DNA from: Thermoplasmata archaeon
Lineage (GTDB): Archaea > Thermoplasmatota > Thermoplasmata > Lutacidiplasmatales > UBA184
Direction of reading: 5' to 3'
DNA length: 6,610 nt
Assembly (NCBI GenBank): GCA_030043405.1
Contig: JASHXS010000106.1
Coordinates: 1 to 6,610, forward strand
A program made the translations under genes and the position numbers. This document shows positions 3,699 to 6,610 of the stretch, piece by piece. Positions within the stretch are counted from its first letter, which is position 1. The number at the start of each line of letters is the position of its first letter. The notes under the pieces were generated by a model. It worked only from the letters and a program-made list of their open reading frames with translations, had not been told where the DNA came from and searched no databases.

Positions 3699-6610
3699 AT
3701 GCACCCAGCTCGACCGCTCCTTGGCCTGCTTGCGGTATCGCTCGCAGTCTTGTTCGGGGTCTCGGGAGTCGCCATCGGTTTCCCATCCCAGGTCCCGCAG
3801 GCGGTGTCCGGAGTCGGCCAATCGGCCCCAGCCGCCCAGCCAGCTGCGGAGGCCACCCTCCCGATCTCGCTCCAACTCAACGACAGCGCTGTGTACCTGA
3901 ACCAGAGCTTCTGGGGAACGACGATTTCGGCGCGGGCCCCGTTCTTTGCGAACGAGTCCGCTCTGATCAACGCCACGCCCGCGCGTGTCGCACTCTGGCC
4001 GGGGGCTTTTGCGGCCGACGAGTACGACCCGTTCAACAACACGCTCTGGTACAACGAGTACTCGGAGTCCACTGCCCAGACGAGCGAGGCGCAGTTTGTG
4101 GCGTGGTGTAAGTCGATCAACTGCACCGCGATCATCGAACTCCCCGGTGAGATCAACAACCCCCAATTCGCGGCCCAGGTGGTGTATTACACCGAACACA
4201 ACCTCTCGTTCACCCCGGCATTCTGGGAAATCGGGAACGAGCCGGCCCTCTGGTACCACTGGACCAACAGCGGTTCGATGTGGTGGGACTGGGGAGCGAC
4301 AACGCCGGCCCCGTCGCCTACCCAGTACGCCTGGGAGGAGTACAACTACACGGTGGCGATTCACGCGATCGATCCGAACTTCAAGTTCATCGGACTTCCG
4401 GGGGTAGGTCCAACGTACCCGTACACCCTCTACCAGTGGATCAACGCCACCATCGCCCTCGACGGACCGAACATGACCGGAATGGCCGCGCATGTCTACC
4501 CGGTGCTCTCGGGCAGCACCGACTCCCTCCAGACGTACTTCGCCGACCTGAATGCCTCGAACCCCAACTCCATCCCGGGCCGGACCCCTCGCCTCGAGCA
4601 GTACGTCGCGACGGCGAAGCAGTACAGCGAGAGTTGCCGACTCCTAGGTTGCGGGAAGATCCCACCGATGTTCACGGAACTCGGCTCGGCCATCTCGGGG
4701 CGTCCCGACGCGGACAACTACGGGGAGAAGTTTGCCGGTGGCCTCTTCATGGCCGCCGAGATCGTCCAGTCCTTCGAAGAGAACATCACCACGGTCGAAG
4801 CGTACGCGACCGTCCTCGATACAGACAACTCCTGGTACACCATCTCGGGTGACCCCCGACCGATGTACACGATCTACTCGGACTTCTTCTCCCATCTTGG
4901 GGACGTGGCCCGATCCGTGAACGTCACTTCGTCCAGCCCGCCGTTGAGCGCGAATGTCTACGCTACGACCACCGTGGCCCCGACGGACGGCGGCCGCGAG
5001 GACCTGATGCTGGTCAATACTAATGTGAACGACGCGGTGAACTTTACTCCGGTTCTGCCCGCTTACACTCCCGGGACGCCGGTTGAGGTGTGGGTGTGGA
5101 ACGGAAGCGAGTTTGCCGGCCCGAACGGGCCTTCCGTGGCGGCCGCCACGGTGGCCCCGGTCGCGGAGTACTTCTCGGGGGGGCTACCCACGAACTGGAC
5201 TGTGCTGCCTCAGTCGATCGTCCTCTTCGAAGCTCGTCCCGGGGGCGCCTACCCGGTCGAAGTCACGGAAACGGGACTGCCCAACGGGACCCGATGGTAC
5301 GTCGGGGTCGGCAACTTCTCGGCCTCCAGTGAGTCTTCGAACATCACCTTCTTCCTATCGCCTGGGGAGTATGCCACGACCGCGGGCCCGGCGATCGGAG
5401 TGCCCGGGCACATCAAGTCCGAACGTTGGGCACCGGCTCCCTCCACGGCCTTCGCCGTCACGGACACCCCGGTGGAACTGACGGTTCGGTACACCCTCCA
5501 GTATGCCCTCACGCTCGCAGTCAGCCCGACCGGGTCGGGCACCATTGGACCCCCGCTCGCCTGGGCGGATGCCGACTCGACCGTCTCGCTCACCGCGATG
5601 CCGGCTCCGGGGTACGGGTTCGTAGCCTGGTATGGCTGGGGACAGGGGAGCGTGAACGGCTCGGCCAACCCGGCCGTGGTGACCGTCGACCAGCCTCTCC
5701 ACGAACGCGCCATCTTCGTCCAAGGCTTCCCGGTCACGTTCGAGGAGATCGGCCTTCCCGCAGGGACGAACTGGAGCGTCACGGTCCGGGACCTCGTGGT
5801 ACGGGGGACTTCCTCGAACCTGACCGTGGCCGAACCCAATGGAACGTACAACTACGTGGTTTCGGACGTCGGGGGCTATCACCCGTACCTGGCGACCGGA
5901 TTCGTCCAGGTCCAAGGCGGCCCTGTCACCGTCGTCGTCGAGTTTGGCGTGACACCGTACTACTACCCGGTGACGTTCGAGGAAAGCGGGCTCCCCGCCG
6001 GCACGGCATGGTCGGTGACCGTCCGCACGACGGTGTTGTCCGGAACGACGCAGAACCTGACGTCATCCTTGACCAACGGGACGTACGGCTTCCAGGTCCC
6101 GGACGTCGGCGCCTATCACGCGACGCCCGCCTCCTCGTCGGCGCACGTCGACGGGGGCGCTCTCACCGTCGAAGTAGTGTTTGCCCCCATTCAGACAGTG
6201 TATCCTGTCAGTTTCTTCGAATCCGGCCTCCCGACCGGGGATTCTTGGTCCGTGACCATCCGCGGGGTGACGGTGGATTCCACCAGCCCCGCCCTCCAAT
6301 TCAGTGAACCCAATGGAACCTACACGTACTACGTCGGCCTCCTCTCCGGGTACCGCGCCTCGCCCCCTCAGGGGGGCGTGACGATCGTCGGCGACTCGTC
6401 CATCGTCCAGATCAACTGGACCCTCGACCCGATCATCTTCGGCTACCCGGTGGTGTTCCAAGTCGCGAACCTGGCGCCCGGCAGCGGCTGGTCGGTCAGC
6501 GTGGGCGGCCACAACGCCTCCACGACCGATTCCACCCTCACGTTCCTACTGGCGAACGGCACGTGGCACTTCGTGGTCACCGCCCCGGCGGGGCATTACG
6601 CGGTGCCGGG
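3699..6610 (+). CDS. secreted clan GH-A-like glycoside hydrolase with repeat tail (3' end cut)
   Basis: 970 codons are open to the window edge; the C-terminus is missing. Residues 1-27 form a signal peptide (core LLGLLAVSLAVLFGV), followed by an Ala/Pro/Gln-rich linker. Residues about 55-405 look like an (alpha/beta)8 glycosidase. FWEIGNEPALW (175-185) carries the Asn-Glu pair typical of the clan GH-A acid/base (Glu181). AAHVYP (263-268) resembles the strand-6 motif. MFTELGS (324-330) would supply the nucleophile, Glu327. The spacing of 146 residues between the two glutamates suits this fold. The motifs recall GH79 and GH39 members, but the family and the substrate cannot be fixed by eye. Residues 415-511 form a beta-sandwich of the kind that often packs against such barrels. 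From 517 on there is a repeat tail, annotated separately. Two CX4C pairs (Cys137/142 and Cys313/318) and many N-X-S/T sequons fit an extracellular protein. The ATG at 3699 is the only usable start: an in-frame stop lies at 3633-3635 and no ATG, GTG or TTG intervenes. A cell-wall, glycoprotein or environmental polysaccharide substrate is inference. Confidence 0.85.
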   Translation, partial: MHPARPLLGLLAVSLAVLFGVSGVAIGFPSQVPQAVSGVGQSAPAAQPAAEATLPISLQLNDSAVYLNQSFWGTTISARAPFFANESALINATPARVALWPGAFAADEYDPFNNTLWYNEYSESTAQTSEAQFVAWCKSINCTAIIELPGEINNPQFAAQVVYYTEHNLSFTPAFWEIGNEPALWYHWTNSGSMWWDWGATTPAPSPTQYAWEEYNYTVAIHAIDPNFKFIGLPGVGPTYPYTLYQWINATIALDGPNMTGMAAHVYPVLSGSTDSLQTYFADLNASNPNSIPGRTPRLEQYVATAKQYSESCRLLGCGKIPPMFTELGSAISGRPDADNYGEKFAGGLFMAAEIVQSFEENITTVEAYATVLDTDNSWYTISGDPRPMYTIYSDFFSHLGDVARSVNVTSSSPPLSANVYATTTVAPTDGGREDLMLVNTNVNDAVNFTPVLPAYTPGTPVEVWVWNGSEFAGPNGPSVAAATVAPVAEYFSGGLPTNWTVLPQSIVLFEARPGGAYPVEVTETGLPNGTRWYVGVGNFSASSESSNITFFLSPGEYATTAGPAIGVPGHIKSERWAPAPSTAFAVTDTPVELTVRYTLQYALTLAVSPTGSGTIGPPLAWADADSTVSLTAMPAPGYGFVAWYGWGQGSVNGSANPAVVTVDQPLHERAIFVQGFPVTFEEIGLPAGTNWSVTVRDLVVRGTSSNLTVAEPNGTYNYVVSDVGGYHPYLATGFVQVQGGPVTVVVEFGVTPYYYPVTFEESGLPAGTAWSVTVRTTVLSGTTQNLTSSLTNGTYGFQVPDVGAYHATPASSSAHVDGGALTVEVVFAPIQTVYPVSFFESGLPTGDSWSVTIRGVTVDSTSPALQFSEPNGTYTYYVGLLSGYRASPPQGGVTIVGDSSIVQINWTLDPIIFGYPVVFQVANLAPGSGWSVSVGGHNASTTDSTLTFLLANGTWHFVVTAPAGHYAVP
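5247..6610 (+). repeat. array of at least five SGLP-type surface repeats with one InlB-B-like insert
   Basis: This is the C-terminal part of the hydrolase, from residue 517. Repeat 1 opens with YPVEVTETGLPNGTRWYV (518-535). Repeat 2 opens with FPVTFEEIGLPAGTNWSVTV (677-696), repeat 3 with YPVTFEESGLPAGTAWSVTV (756-775), repeat 4 with YPVSFFESGLPTGDSWSVTI (835-854) and repeat 5 with YPVVFQVANLAPGSGWSVSV (916-935). Repeats 2 to 5 recur every 79-81 residues and each has a central (P/T/A)NGT(Y/W) motif, seen at 713-717, 793-796, 871-875 and 953-956. Repeat 5 is the most diverged in this opening motif. Between repeats 1 and 2, residues about 600-673 resemble a divergent InlB B-repeat (LTLAVSPTGSGTI, then APGYGFVAWYGWG). 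Such repeats are beta-rich extracellular spacers or adhesion modules in related archaeal proteins. More repeats or a membrane anchor may follow beyond the window. Confidence 0.8.

Noticed and set aside
3124..3900. Plus-strand frame of 258 codons spanning the divergent promoter region
   Set aside because: It overlaps the start of the propeller gene antisense, and the start of the hydrolase in another frame. Its product is Arg/Ser-rich without recognisable motifs.
3632..4493. Minus-strand frames of 175 and 267 codons opposite the hydrolase N-terminus
   Set aside because: They are antisense to a gene with a signal peptide and catalytic motifs, and their products show no domain character.
5426..6307. 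Plus-strand frame of 293 codons within the repeat tail
   Set aside because: It is a frame-shifted reading of the SGLP repeats, rich in Arg, Gly and His, and has no independent evidence.
5730..6610. Regular spacing resembling a DNA repeat array such as CRISPR
   Set aside because: The roughly 240-base periodicity is a protein-level repeat: the DNA copies differ at many positions and the reading frame stays open throughout.

Overview
The window reads as a GC-rich stretch from an uncultivated archaeon, most likely of the Thermoplasmatota. The evidence is indirect. The right-hand gene carries tandem extracellular repeats of the 'FEESGLPxGTxWSVTV' type, which are common in secreted proteins of Thermoplasmata. 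Neither large gene has a visible Shine-Dalgarno site at its start, and short AT-rich, TATA-like patches lie at archaeal promoter distances. Both large products look exported and are rich in N-X-S/T sequons. A bacterial origin is not strictly excluded.

Layout from left to right. Bases 1-55 may be the last codons of a plus-strand gene entering from the left (weak support). Bases 56-281 are non-coding and hold several inverted repeats, the best being a 9-bp stem followed by a T-rich tract at 216-247. Bases 282-3425 on the minus strand encode a secreted protein of about 1047 residues with two PQQ-type beta-propellers separated by two immunoglobulin-like domains. Bases 3426-3698 are a divergent intergenic region with candidate promoters for both neighbours and a perfect 10-bp palindrome. 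From 3699 to the right edge the plus strand encodes the first 970 residues of a second secreted protein, which is cut by the window end. It has a signal peptide, a clan GH-A-like glycoside hydrolase barrel, a beta-sandwich, and a C-terminal array of at least five 'SGLP' repeats interrupted by one InlB-B-like repeat.

The two large genes are divergently transcribed from a shared 273-bp region, and both products appear to act outside the cell. A reasonable inference is a cell-surface or secreted carbohydrate-degrading enzyme beside a large propeller protein that may serve in surface binding or assembly. Nothing in the sequence proves that they work together. No mobile element, CRISPR array or RNA gene was recognised.
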